Positions 24,085 to 32,027 of a stretch of DNA of 46,567 bases are shown here, in pieces. This DNA comes from Sandaracinobacteroides sp964394815 (lineage in GTDB: Bacteria; Pseudomonadota; Alphaproteobacteria; Sphingomonadales; Sphingomonadaceae). Below the pieces are notes generated by a model that saw only the letters and a list, made by a program, of their open reading frames with translations, was not told the origin of the DNA and ran no database searches. Numbering within the stretch: position 1 is the stretch's first letter; each line of letters starts with the position of its first letter. The DNA lies in contig CAYMZC010000002.1 in assembly GCA_964394815.1 (NCBI GenBank), positions 1 to 46,567 on the forward strand. Direction: 5' to 3'. The position numbers were made by a program, and so were the translations under genes.

Positions 24085-25731
24085 ATGCTCCTCAGGCTGG
24101 CCATCCGTGACCTCGTACTGATCGAGCAGTCCGCGCTCGAACTGGGGCCGGGCCTCTCCGTGCTCACGGGGGAGACCGGGGCCGGCAAATCCATCCTTCT
24201 GGATGGCCTTGGCCTGGCGCTGGGGGAGCGGGCGGACGCCGCCATGGTGCGCAAGGGCGCGGCCCAGGCCAGCGCCACGGCGGAATTCCGCGTGGAAGCG
24301 GATCACCCGGCTCTTGCCATGATGGCGGAAAACGACCTCGCCATCGACGAGCCGGGCCTCATCCTCCTGCGGCGCACGCTGAAGGCCGATGGCGGAAGCC
24401 GCGCCCATGTGAACGACCAGCCCGTCTCAATCGGCCTGTTGCGCCAGTTGGGCGCGCTGCTGGTGGAGGTGCATGGCCAGCATGACGAGCGCGGCCTGCT
24501 GAACCCGCGCGGCCACATGGCCCTTCTCGATAGCTATGCCGGCCATGGCGCATTGCTGGCCGAGGTGGCCGAGGCCCATGCCGGCTGGCGGGCGGCAAGG
24601 GCTGCCCGCGAGGCCGCCGAGGCGCGCGCCGAAGCCGACCAGCGCGACCGGGAATGGCTGGAGCATGCAGCCGCCGAACTCGCCGCGCTGAAGCCCCTGC
24701 CCGGCGAGGAGGCTGAGCTTTCCGAACTGCGCGCCACCATGCAGAAGGGCGCGCGGCTGGCAGAAAGCCTGGAGGCGATAGAAACGCTGGTGTCGGCAGC
24801 CGATGGCGCCCTGTCGCAGTTGCGGCAGGCAGCCCGCCGGCTGGAGCGTGTGGCAGATGCCGAGCCCGAGCTTCAGGCTGCGCTCGATGCAGTGGACCGG
24901 GCGCTGGTGGAAGGCGATGCCGTGGAGGCGGCGCTGGCCACGGTGCGCACCCGCACGCAGGTTTCACCCGATTCGCTGGAGGCCGCCGAAGCCCGCCTGT
25001 TCGACTTGCGCGCCATGGCGCGCAAGCACCGCATCGAGGTGGAAGCGCTGCCCGCCCTGGCGGACGAGCTGAAGGCGCGGCTGACTGCTCTTGACGATGC
25101 CGCCCACGGGATTGCCGGGCTTGCGAATACCGAAGGCGAGGCCCTGAAAAGGCTGGAAGGGGTTGCCGCGCGGCTGACGGCGGCGCGGGCGGACGCCGCG
25201 CTCAGGCTCGATGCCGCCGTCAATGCCGAGCTGCCGGCCCTGAAGCTGGAAGCGGCGCGCTTCCGTACGGCGCTTGCGCCTGCGCCGCTTGCCGCGACCG
25301 GGGCCGATCAGGTCCAGTTCGAGGTGGCGACCAACGCCGGAACCGGTTTCGGCCCCTTGACGCGCATTGCCTCGGGCGGGGAGATGAGCCGCTTTGTCCT
25401 TGCCCTGAAGGTGGCGCTTGCAAGCGCGGGAACGGCGGGCACGCTCATCTTCGACGAAATCGACCGGGGCGTTGGCGGCGCAACCGCCAGCGCAATCGGC
25501 GCACGCCTTGCTCATGTGGCCAATGGCGCGCAGGTGCTGGTGGTGACACACAGCCCGCAGGTGGCGGCTGCCGGCGCCTTTCACGCCCGCATCAGCAAGG
25601 TCTCGGGCCGCACGGACATCCGCCCGCTCGACCGGGCCGAGCGGGTGGCGGAAATCGCGCGCATGCTTTCCGGCGCGGAAATCACGGCCGAGGCGCTGGC
25701 CCAGGCCGAGCGGCTTCTGGGCGAAGGCTGA
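24085..25731 (+). CDS. recN: DNA repair protein RecN
   Basis: RecN is an SMC-like ATPase acting early in double-strand-break repair. The 548-residue protein has Walker A GETGAGKS (29-36), EVHGQHDERGLLNPRGHM, a coiled-coil middle (about 150-350), the signature IASGGEMSRFVLALK, and Walker B LIFDEIDRGVGG followed by VVTHSPQVAA. ATG 24085 follows bamD closely, so bamD-recN is probably one unit. ligA, often next in alphaproteobacteria, is absent. A weak hairpin AGGGG/CCCCT (25732-25751) follows the stop. Confidence 0.95.
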   Translation: MLLRLAIRDLVLIEQSALELGPGLSVLTGETGAGKSILLDGLGLALGERADAAMVRKGAAQASATAEFRVEADHPALAMMAENDLAIDEPGLILLRRTLKADGGSRAHVNDQPVSIGLLRQLGALLVEVHGQHDERGLLNPRGHMALLDSYAGHGALLAEVAEAHAGWRAARAAREAAEARAEADQRDREWLEHAAAELAALKPLPGEEAELSELRATMQKGARLAESLEAIETLVSAADGALSQLRQAARRLERVADAEPELQAALDAVDRALVEGDAVEAALATVRTRTQVSPDSLEAAEARLFDLRAMARKHRIEVEALPALADELKARLTALDDAAHGIAGLANTEGEALKRLEGVAARLTAARADAALRLDAAVNAELPALKLEAARFRTALAPAPLAATGADQVQFEVATNAGTGFGPLTRIASGGEMSRFVLALKVALASAGTAGTLIFDEIDRGVGGATASAIGARLAHVANGAQVLVVTHSPQVAAAGAFHARISKVSGRTDIRPLDRAERVAEIARMLSGAEITAEALAQAERLLGEG

Positions 25732-25814
25732 AGGGGCGGCGAACCACCCCTCTGACCATCGGCAAGCGAGGATTGGAAGGCCAGGATCGGAGGGCCGGAG
25801 TCAGCAGACCCGGA

Positions 25815-26132
25815 TCAGAGCTTGAAGCCCGGCGGTAGGGGCAGGCCGGCCGTCATCTTCTGCATTTCGGCGCTTGCCACCTGATCGGCGCGGGCGCGGG
25901 CATCGTTGAAGGCGGCGACGAGCAGGTCTTCCGTCATTTCCTTGCTGTCAGCCGACAGAAGCGAGGGGTCGATGTCGATCCTGATGATCCGCCCCTTGGC
26001 CGACGCCACCACCTTCACGAGGCCGCCGCCCGACACACCCTCGACTTCGATCTGGTCGAGGCCTTCCTGCGCCTTGGCCAGTTCCGCCTGCACATTCGTC
26101 GCCATCTTGATGATGTCGTCGATGCTTTTCAT
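25815..26132 (-). CDS. YbaB/EbfC family nucleoid-associated protein
   Basis: This is a small DNA-binding dimer found next to dnaX and recR in many bacteria. The protein is 105 aa and shows the family pattern MATNVQAELAKAQEGLDQIEVEG-type helix (positions 10-32), GGGLVKVVASAKG, IDPSLL and a C-terminal MTAGLPLPPG. The start ATG 26132 overlaps the dnaX stop in ATGA, so translation is coupled to dnaX. recR, commonly the third gene, is not present; the next gene is the convergent recN. Confidence 0.93.
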   Translation of the reverse strand: MKSIDDIIKMATNVQAELAKAQEGLDQIEVEGVSGGGLVKVVASAKGRIIRIDIDPSLLSADSKEMTEDLLVAAFNDARARADQVASAEMQKMTAGLPLPPGFKL

Positions 26133-27949
26133 GCAATTGCACTCCTTTTCGTCTTTCCGGCCGTCAGGCCATCGGGAAGCCGGACTTCTTCGAGTTCGGC
26201 ATCGGGAAATGCCGCCAGCAACGCCTTGACCATCGGGTCTTCCAGCGCTGCGGCGCGAATCCCTTCGCGCTGGCGTCGCTCGATCTGCAGCAGGCTTTCC
26301 TCGCCGGCCTGCGCCGGATGCAGCTCCACCTCCCAGGGCTGGCCGGTCCACGCGGACAGGCAGCCGCGCAGCTGGGCGGCGAAATCCGCCGGCAGCGTGC
26401 CGATGCGGCCAAGCCGCAACGCGCCGGGCCGGATCGCCACGATAGCGACATCGTCATGCAGCTGCTTGGCGAGAAAGGGCTCGCGCTGGTCGGCAAACAG
26501 GCTGACGAGGCTTGCAGCATCCATCGGCGCGCCTGCCGCTTCCTGGCGCGAATCGGCTGCGTCAGGCCCGGCGGCATCACGCACGAAGACATCGGGCCCC
26601 GCGTCCCTTGTTGCGGCAGGCTGTTCTTCCGCCTGTGCCGGGATCTGCGTGGCTGGCGCCTGTGTGGCGGCAATGTTCGCCGGCGCCTTGCCTGCTGGCG
26701 CCGGGTCTGGCGCTGTTGCGGTGCGTGCCGGGCCAGCGGAAGAACCAGCAGGTGAATCGGCGGCGGCAGGGTTCAGCCCAGCCCCGCCTTCGCCCAGCAG
26801 CTTCAGCAGTTCGCCGGGATCGGGCAGGTCCGCGGCATGGATCGCGCGCAGCACGGCCATTTCGGCGGCCTGCTGCGGCACGGGGGCGTCCCGCACATCG
26901 GCATGCCCCTTCAGCAGCAGCTGCCACAGGCGGTGAAGCGCCGGGAAGGACAGCCGCTGCGCCCAGCCGATGAGCGCGGCGCGGTCGCTGTCCGACAGGG
27001 CAGGGTCCGCCATGCCGGACATTTTCGCGCGGGTGATGCCGTGCACCATGTCGAGAAGGCCGGCGATCAGCGCCTGCGGCTCTGCTCCGGCGGAATGGGC
27101 CGATTCGAGGGCCGCAAGTGCTGCACCCGCATCGCCTTCCAGTATGGCGCCCAGAAGCCCCGTCATGCGGCCACGGTCGGCAAGGCCCAGCATGTCCCGC
27201 ACGGCGGCTGCCGTCACGCGGCCGTCCCCGGCCTGGGCGATCGCCTGGTCGAGGATGGACAGGCCGTCGCGCACGCTTCCCTCGGCGGCGCGGGCGATCA
27301 GCCGCAGCGCTTCATCCTCCGCTTCCGCGCCTTCGGCGGCCGTCACCTTCGCGAAATGGCTGGCCAGAAGATCGGCCGGCACACGCTTCAGGTCGAAGCG
27401 CTGGCAGCGCGACAGGATGGTGGCCGGAACCTTCTGCACCTCCGTCGTTGCGAAGATGAACTTCACATGCGGCGGCGGTTCTTCCAGCGTTTTCAGAAGC
27501 GCGTTGAAGGCCCCTTTCGAGAGCATGTGCACTTCGTCGACGATATAGACCTTGTAGCGCGCCGAGACGGAGGCATAGCGCACCGCCTCGATGATCTCGC
27601 GGATGTTGTCGACCCCGGTGTTCGAGGCCGCGTCCATCTCGATCACGTCCATGTGCTGGCCGGCGGATATGGCGACGCAGTTGGCGCAGACGCCACATGG
27701 GTTGATGGTGGGGCCGCCATTGCCGTCCGGCCCGATGCAGTTGAGCGCCTTGGCGATGATGCGGGCCGTCGATGTCTTGCCGACACCGCGCACGCCCGTC
27801 AGCAGCCAGGCCTGTGCAAGACGGTTGCGCGCGATGGCGTTGCCAAGCGTGGTGACGACGGCATCCTGCCCGATCAGCGCATCGAAGCCGGCCGGCCGGT
27901 ACTTGCGCGCCAGCACCCGATAGGGGGCATCCTCGGGGAAGAGACTCAT
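26129..27949 (-). CDS. dnaX: DNA polymerase III subunit gamma/tau
   Basis: DnaX is the clamp-loader ATPase and replisome organiser. The 606-residue protein has P-loop GVRGVGKTS (52-60), a zinc site with Cys71, Cys85, Cys88 and Cys91, Walker B VYIVDEVHMLS, and the SRC sensor in TILSRCQRFDLKRV. Collar domain III follows, then a Pro/Ala-rich linker (about 390-470) and a C-terminal tau-like domain. I did not see an A-rich slippery site like that of E. coli dnaX, so a frameshifted gamma form is not predicted. ATG 27949 fits the family start (YRVLARKYRP at 10-19). The SRP RNA gene lies 131 bp upstream on the same strand. Confidence 0.96.
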   Translation of the reverse strand: MSLFPEDAPYRVLARKYRPAGFDALIGQDAVVTTLGNAIARNRLAQAWLLTGVRGVGKTSTARIIAKALNCIGPDGNGGPTINPCGVCANCVAISAGQHMDVIEMDAASNTGVDNIREIIEAVRYASVSARYKVYIVDEVHMLSKGAFNALLKTLEEPPPHVKFIFATTEVQKVPATILSRCQRFDLKRVPADLLASHFAKVTAAEGAEAEDEALRLIARAAEGSVRDGLSILDQAIAQAGDGRVTAAAVRDMLGLADRGRMTGLLGAILEGDAGAALAALESAHSAGAEPQALIAGLLDMVHGITRAKMSGMADPALSDSDRAALIGWAQRLSFPALHRLWQLLLKGHADVRDAPVPQQAAEMAVLRAIHAADLPDPGELLKLLGEGGAGLNPAAADSPAGSSAGPARTATAPDPAPAGKAPANIAATQAPATQIPAQAEEQPAATRDAGPDVFVRDAAGPDAADSRQEAAGAPMDAASLVSLFADQREPFLAKQLHDDVAIVAIRPGALRLGRIGTLPADFAAQLRGCLSAWTGQPWEVELHPAQAGEESLLQIERRQREGIRAAALEDPMVKALLAAFPDAELEEVRLPDGLTAGKTKRSAIA

Positions 27950-28080
27950 GCGCCCTGAGTGGCCCGGCGCGTGGCGAATGGCAAGGGGCGGACAGCGCCG
28001 GAAAGGGGCGAAATTCCACGCGCGGCGATGGACTGTGCCGGAGCCTGGGTGGAGCCAGAGATGTGGTGGAGAGATTGGGT

Positions 28081-28170
28081 GGGAGCCGGGGCGACCCGGG
28101 CCGGGATCGTTACGGCTGCTTCCTTCCGGACCTGACCGGGTTGGCGAGCGGTCCGTCCGCTCCGGCTCCC
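28081..28170 (-). ncRNA. ffs: Signal recognition particle RNA (small, 4.5S type)
   Basis: The minus strand carries the universal SRP apical domain GGTCAGGTCCGGAAGGAAGC, with the asymmetric and symmetric internal loops and GGAA tetraloop. The 5' end GGGAGCCGG pairs with the 3' end CCGGCTCCC, defining about 90 nt. The RNA binds Ffh and directs membrane-protein synthesis to the translocon. Location just upstream of dnaX is typical of alphaproteobacteria. Confidence 0.95.
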
Positions 28171-28176
28171 GCCGCG

Positions 28177-28205
28177 CATATGGCGATGCCCGCCGGAAAG
28201 CGCAA
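28177..28205 (-). promoter_or_regulatory. SRP RNA promoter whose -35 lies in a tandem repeat
   Basis: On the minus strand TTGCGC (28205-28200), 17-bp spacer and CATATG (28182-28177), 6 bp before the RNA 5' end at 28170. The -35 hexamer is part of the first copy of the 33-bp repeat array, so every upstream copy also carries a TTGCGC. Confidence 0.5.
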
Positions 28206-28399
28206 GCGCCGGCTTCTGAGGACCGCCGGAAAGCGCAAGCGCCGNNNNNNNNNNNNNNNNNNNNNNNNNNNNNNNNNNNNNNNNNNNNNNNNNNNNNNNN
28301 NNNNNNNNNNNNNNNNNNNNNNNNNNNNNNNNNNNNNNNNNNNNCGGAAAGCGCAAGCGCCGGCTTCTGAGGACCGCCGGAAAGCGCAAGCGCCGGCTT
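28192..28399. repeat. 33-bp tandem repeat array upstream of SRP RNA
   Basis: The unit is 33 bp: CCGGAAAGCGCAAGCGCCGG followed by CTTCTGAGGACCG. Copies start at 28192 and 28225, and after the assembly gap at about 28343 and 28376; the last copy diverges after CGGCTT. The 20-bp part is an imperfect palindrome (GCCGG/CCGGC arms, GCGC inner arms). It lies between the DUF2125 stop and the SRP RNA promoter. All reading frames through it stay open because 33 is a multiple of three, but the minus frame is not part of any gene I accept. The true copy number is unknown. Confidence 0.85.
28245..28344. other. Assembly gap of exactly 100 N
   Basis: A run of exactly 100 N is the usual placeholder for a gap of unknown size. 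The 33-bp repeat abuts it on both sides, so the gap is most simply explained by collapse of a longer array. Confidence 0.97.
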
Positions 28400-28416
28400 G
28401 TGGCTGCCATTACCTG

Positions 28417-29391
28417 TCAGCGCAGGCGGGGGCAGGGCGGCTCCTGTCCGCGCACCGGGGGTGGTGGTTTCGACGGGTCGCGCGGCTCTGCCGTCACCTC
28501 GCCCGGCAGCAGGCCCGAAAAGGCGATGACTTCGGCCCGGCGCGCCCGCTTTTCCGATAGCGGCGGCTGCCCCGCGATAGCGGCGCGGACATTGGCCGGG
28601 CAGACCGTCTCGATCGTGCCGGCCACCCGCAGCCCGCCTGCGCCATCGGGCACGATGGTCGCCCTCATCAGGGCGACTTCCCCGGTGGCGTCCTTCAGGC
28701 TCATCCGCTCGATCTCGACCGTGCCGCGGTCGAGCCATCCGGCAAGGCTCTGGATGCGGGATGCGGCGGTCAGTTCCATGTCCATGGCAAGGCCCAGCGC
28801 ATCGCCATCGCCAAGGCGCAGGGCTTCGGCGCCCAGCACGATTTGCGCCTGGGTGGGAAGACGCGGGTTGCGCGGTTCGGCTGCGGAATCGGGCGACGGG
28901 GTTTCGCGCAGATGCGCCTCGAACCTGTCGGCGGTGGCAGAAACGGGCAGCAGCCCGGTTTCGATCCGGGCCTTTTCCCACACGCCCGAAAGGCGGGCGA
29001 TGCGGGCATCGTCCAGCCGCAGCGACGCCTGCGCCGTTTCCGAACGGATAAGGAGCCTGGCGCCGCGCAGTGGCCGGAGCGCGATTTCGGCTTCCGGCCG
29101 GGTCAGGTTCAGCACCTGGCGGCTGCGCTGCCATGGCACACGGTTCACCGTCATGTCCGGGGCGTCGATCCGCGCCGTGAGCGCACTGTCCATGTGGTTT
29201 ACGGCAACCGGGGCGACATGTGCCTGCAGCCGGTAGGGAAAGCCGCCTACGGGGACATCGCCGGCATGGGGCAGAATGGCCTTCACATCCGCGCGCAGGT
29301 CATTTGCCTGGCTTGTCCACATCAGGGCCCACAGCCCCAGCCCTGCAACGAGCGGCAGCAGCGTCATCCACAGCGGGATCCGCCGTTTCAT
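28417..29391 (-). CDS. DUF2125 domain protein
   Basis: This is a conserved alphaproteobacterial envelope protein without known function. The 324-residue protein has one N-terminal membrane helix (about 8-26: WMTLLPLVAGLGLWALMW) and a beta-rich periplasmic part with GFPYRLQAHVAPVAV, a family-typical stretch resembling AsmA-like lipid-binding domains; the lipid role is inference. ATG 29391 overlaps the plsC stop in ATGA. It is the last gene of ydcF-plsC-DUF2125, with the repeat array starting 18 bp after its stop. Confidence 0.82.
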   Translation of the reverse strand: MKRRIPLWMTLLPLVAGLGLWALMWTSQANDLRADVKAILPHAGDVPVGGFPYRLQAHVAPVAVNHMDSALTARIDAPDMTVNRVPWQRSRQVLNLTRPEAEIALRPLRGARLLIRSETAQASLRLDDARIARLSGVWEKARIETGLLPVSATADRFEAHLRETPSPDSAAEPRNPRLPTQAQIVLGAEALRLGDGDALGLAMDMELTAASRIQSLAGWLDRGTVEIERMSLKDATGEVALMRATIVPDGAGGLRVAGTIETVCPANVRAAIAGQPPLSEKRARRAEVIAFSGLLPGEVTAEPRDPSKPPPPVRGQEPPCPRLR

Positions 29392-30092
29392 GAAAGCACC
29401 TCGGCGGATTTCGGATCCTGGTTGATGGCGGCGTGCACGCGGGCTTCCATCTCTTCGCGGGGGAGGCCGGGCGGAATGGGTGGCATGAAGCAGAGGGTGA
29501 CGGTGCCGGGCTTCTTCACGAAGCCGCGTGTCCAGACATGGCCGGCATCGTGGCAGACGGGGATGATCGGCGCCTTCAGCCCCTGATAGACACCAAAAAG
29601 CCCGGCTTTCAGCGGCGGGGCCTCGCCCACGGGCACGCGCGTTCCTTCCGGGAAGATGAAGACCGGCCGGCCTTCGGCTGCGCGTGCACGGGTCTGGCGA
29701 ATCATCGATTTCAGCGCCGCGCCGGCCTTTTCCCGCTCCACGAAGACGCTGCCATGTTTTTCAGCCGCAAGGCCCCATGCCGGAATGCGCCGCAGTTCCG
29801 CCTTCATCACCACCGCCGGCCAGTGGAAGAGATAGAGGGTGAGGATCGTTTCATAGGCGGACTGGTGCTTGGAGGCGACGATCACCGGATCATCGGGAAT
29901 GCGGCCCCGAACGACCAGCCGGATGCCGAGGAACATGCGTGCGGACCAGACGAACCATTGCGCCCACAGCTTCGATCCGCGCCGCACCCACTGTGTCGAG
30001 AAGGGGGCAACCAAGGCGATCATCACCGCGATCAGCGCCGAGATCGGGTAGAAGATGATGTGAAAGACGATGGCGCGGATTATCCCGATCAT
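29388..30092 (-). CDS. plsC: 1-acyl-sn-glycerol-3-phosphate acyltransferase
   Basis: PlsC acylates lysophosphatidate to phosphatidate in phospholipid synthesis at the inner membrane. The 234-residue protein has an N-terminal membrane helix (about 8-30), the catalytic block KHQSAYE (His76; the acidic residue is Glu81 rather than Asp, as in other alphaproteobacterial homologues) and FPEGTR (147-152). ATG 30092 overlaps the ydcF stop (ATGA) and is preferred over ATG 30119. All three genes here are linked by ATGA overlaps, indicating strict coupling. Confidence 0.92.
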   Translation of the reverse strand: MIGIIRAIVFHIIFYPISALIAVMIALVAPFSTQWVRRGSKLWAQWFVWSARMFLGIRLVVRGRIPDDPVIVASKHQSAYETILTLYLFHWPAVVMKAELRRIPAWGLAAEKHGSVFVEREKAGAALKSMIRQTRARAAEGRPVFIFPEGTRVPVGEAPPLKAGLFGVYQGLKAPIIPVCHDAGHVWTRGFVKKPGTVTLCFMPPIPPGLPREEMEARVHAAINQDPKSAEVLS

Positions 30093-30694
30093 GCTGCTCG
30101 CACCCTCAGCCTGAGCCATGCCACCTGGAACTTCGCATATTCGTACAGCATCGCCGGCAACGGCAGCCCCGCCGACACGCCATCGGGCACGATGGTCACG
30201 CCCCTGGGCAGCCTGCTGTCGAGTTCGGCAAGCGCACGGGGCATGTGGTAGCCGGCCGTCACCAGCCTGACCGACCGGAACTCATGGCGCTCCACCCATT
30301 CGGCGACCTCCTCGGCGTTGGAACGGGTGCTGTCCGCCCGGAAACCGAGGTCCGTGCAGCAGCGGAAGAGGCTGGGCGGGATTCTGGCGGCGGCCTGAAG
30401 TTCCCGCGGGCTGACGCTCTGGTCCACGCCCGAGATCAGCATGCGCCGGGCCTCTCCGGCCTGCAGCACCTCAACCCCGCGCGCCAGCCGGCCCGGCCCG
30501 CCGGTCAGCACGGCAACGCCATCGGTGCGGGTGCCGGCCGGTGCCGGACCATGCTGGGCGAGGACGAAGAGGATGAAGCCGCCTGCCCACAGCAGGAAGA
30601 CCAGCCCTGAAATGCGCGCCATGGTTCGTGCCATCCGGCCGGCGGGGCGCGCGGTCTGTCTGCGGCTACGGGGTGTCTTCTGCGGCCGGGCCAT
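30089..30694 (-). CDS. YdcF/ElyC family (DUF218) membrane protein
   Basis: DUF218 proteins act in the envelope (ElyC in E. coli affects peptidoglycan and lipid carrier use) or bind nucleotide-like ligands. The 201-residue protein has a basic N-terminus, one membrane helix (about 28-46: ISGLVFLLWAGGFILFVLA), and conserved AVLTGGPGRLARGVEVL, DSTRSNAEEVAEWV and VTAGYHMPRALAEL. In many alphaproteobacteria the order is ftsE-ftsX-ydcF-plsC; here no ftsE or ftsX precedes it. Confidence 0.85.
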   Translation of the reverse strand: MARPQKTPRSRRQTARPAGRMARTMARISGLVFLLWAGGFILFVLAQHGPAPAGTRTDGVAVLTGGPGRLARGVEVLQAGEARRMLISGVDQSVSPRELQAAARIPPSLFRCCTDLGFRADSTRSNAEEVAEWVERHEFRSVRLVTAGYHMPRALAELDSRLPRGVTIVPDGVSAGLPLPAMLYEYAKFQVAWLRLRVRAA

Positions 30695-30840
30695 TGCCGC
30701 GCCTTAGGCCCGGCCCCGGCGTTTGGCAAACCCGTACCAGCGCGATGCTGGCCATGCTCTGGTTCACGGACAAAAGTTTCATTCACGGCATTCCGGCGCG
30801 GTGCTTGCCGTTACCCCGTTACCTGTGGAAAGGAAGATGC

Positions 30841-31926
30841 ATGCAATTGACATGCCCGAGCTGCGGGGCGCGCTACCGCATCGACGTGAGCGGCTGGCCA
30901 ACCGAACCCGGCCCCGACGGGGAGCTGGCCTTCAAGCCGCGCAAGGTTCGCTGCAAGCTTTGCCGCGAGGTCTGGTTCGGCGTGCCCGAGGAAGAAGCGC
31001 TGGAGCTTCAGGATCCGCTGCCGCCGGACGAAGGGCCGCGCCCGGCTGAAGCCGCCTGGACGGCAGTTGGCGGCTGGTCGTCGCAGCGCATGGCGGAGCC
31101 GCCGCTTCCCGACCCCGACGCCGAGCCGATCATGCAGTTCCAGCAGCCGCCGGCCTTTCCGCAACGCCCGGCGATCGGCACGGCGGATGCGCCGCCGGTG
31201 CAGTTCCAGCCCGCGACGCCGGATACCGCTGCTTCCTCATCTTCCTTCCCGACCTCGCGGGGGGAAGGCAGGCCGGCTGGCGGAAGGCCCGATGCCCGAA
31301 CGGGGCCAAGGCTTCCGGGGCCTGCCGCCCTCGGCTCGGCCGAGGATCTGGAGGCGGTTTCCCGCGCCCGGCAGGATGCGGCTTCGGAAGACGATGATTT
31401 CCAGTATGACGAGGGTGACGAGGGTGACGGGGAGGGCAGGACAAGGCGCTGGCCCTGGATCCTGCTCGCGCTGTTGGCCGGGCTTCTGCTGCTGGCAGCC
31501 CTGGTGCTCACGGGGCGAATCCGCCCCGAAGATCATGGCCTGCCGCCGCTCGATCTTTCCGGCCTTCCTGCCTGGGCCAATCCGGCCGGTATCGGCCTGA
31601 AGCCCATCAGCCTGCCTCGTGCGGCGCCCCCGCCGCTGACGATCGAGGCCGAGGCGGTGAAGCGCCAGCTGCCGGGCGGGCGCGAAGTGTGGGACGTGAA
31701 GGCAAGCATCCTGAACCCGACCGGCAAGCGCCAGCCCGTGCCACCGGTTGAGGCTGCCCTCCTCGACGAATCGGGCCAGGTGCTTGGCCGCTGGACGGTG
31801 CGCCCGGATGTCACAAGCCTGTCCGCGGGTGAAGTCACCATGATCGAGACAACGGCCATCGATCCGCCTGAAAAGGCCGAGCGGCTGCGCCTGCGGCTGA
31901 AACCGGCCGAGATCGGACGACTCTGA
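30841..31926 (+). CDS. MJ0042-type zinc-ribbon membrane protein
   Basis: The 361-residue protein starts with a zinc ribbon of the MJ0042 family: CPSC (Cys5, Cys8) and CKLC (Cys38, Cys41). A long disordered acidic/proline region follows (about 50-200), with DEGDEGDGEG just before a membrane helix (about 202-222: WPWILLALLAGLLLLAALVL). A C-terminal periplasmic beta domain follows, like DUF3426 (VWDVKASILNPTGKRQPVPPVE cited partly, VRPDVTSLSAGE). ATG 30841 has AGGAAG nine bases upstream. Such genes sit divergent to ftsEX in alphaproteobacteria; here it faces ydcF. Function is unknown; a link between cytosolic sensing and the envelope is inference. Confidence 0.85.
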   Translation: MQLTCPSCGARYRIDVSGWPTEPGPDGELAFKPRKVRCKLCREVWFGVPEEEALELQDPLPPDEGPRPAEAAWTAVGGWSSQRMAEPPLPDPDAEPIMQFQQPPAFPQRPAIGTADAPPVQFQPATPDTAASSSSFPTSRGEGRPAGGRPDARTGPRLPGPAALGSAEDLEAVSRARQDAASEDDDFQYDEGDEGDGEGRTRRWPWILLALLAGLLLLAALVLTGRIRPEDHGLPPLDLSGLPAWANPAGIGLKPISLPRAAPPPLTIEAEAVKRQLPGGREVWDVKASILNPTGKRQPVPPVEAALLDESGQVLGRWTVRPDVTSLSAGEVTMIETTAIDPPEKAERLRLRLKPAEIGRL

Positions 31927-32027
31927 GATTTTTTGCCGGCCCTCTCTCAATCCATCAGGTTGCGCAGGTCGTCTTCCGGGCTAAGCTTGGCCGTCAACAT
32001 GGTCCAACAGGCCGAGGGGAGACTGGA

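Noticed and set aside
26129..27949. Programmed frameshift in dnaX
   Set aside because: No run of A residues with a downstream stem like that of E. coli dnaX was seen in the region between the clamp-loader and tau domains.
28192..28399. CRISPR array
   Set aside because: The repeated unit is a contiguous 33-bp tandem repeat with identical rather than variable spacers, and no cas genes are present.
27950..29134. Minus-strand coding frame through the 33-bp repeats with an 11-residue repeat (PALALSGGPQK)
   Set aside because: The frame is open only because the unit is a multiple of three; it crosses the SRP RNA gene and the DUF2125 gene and has no start or domain.
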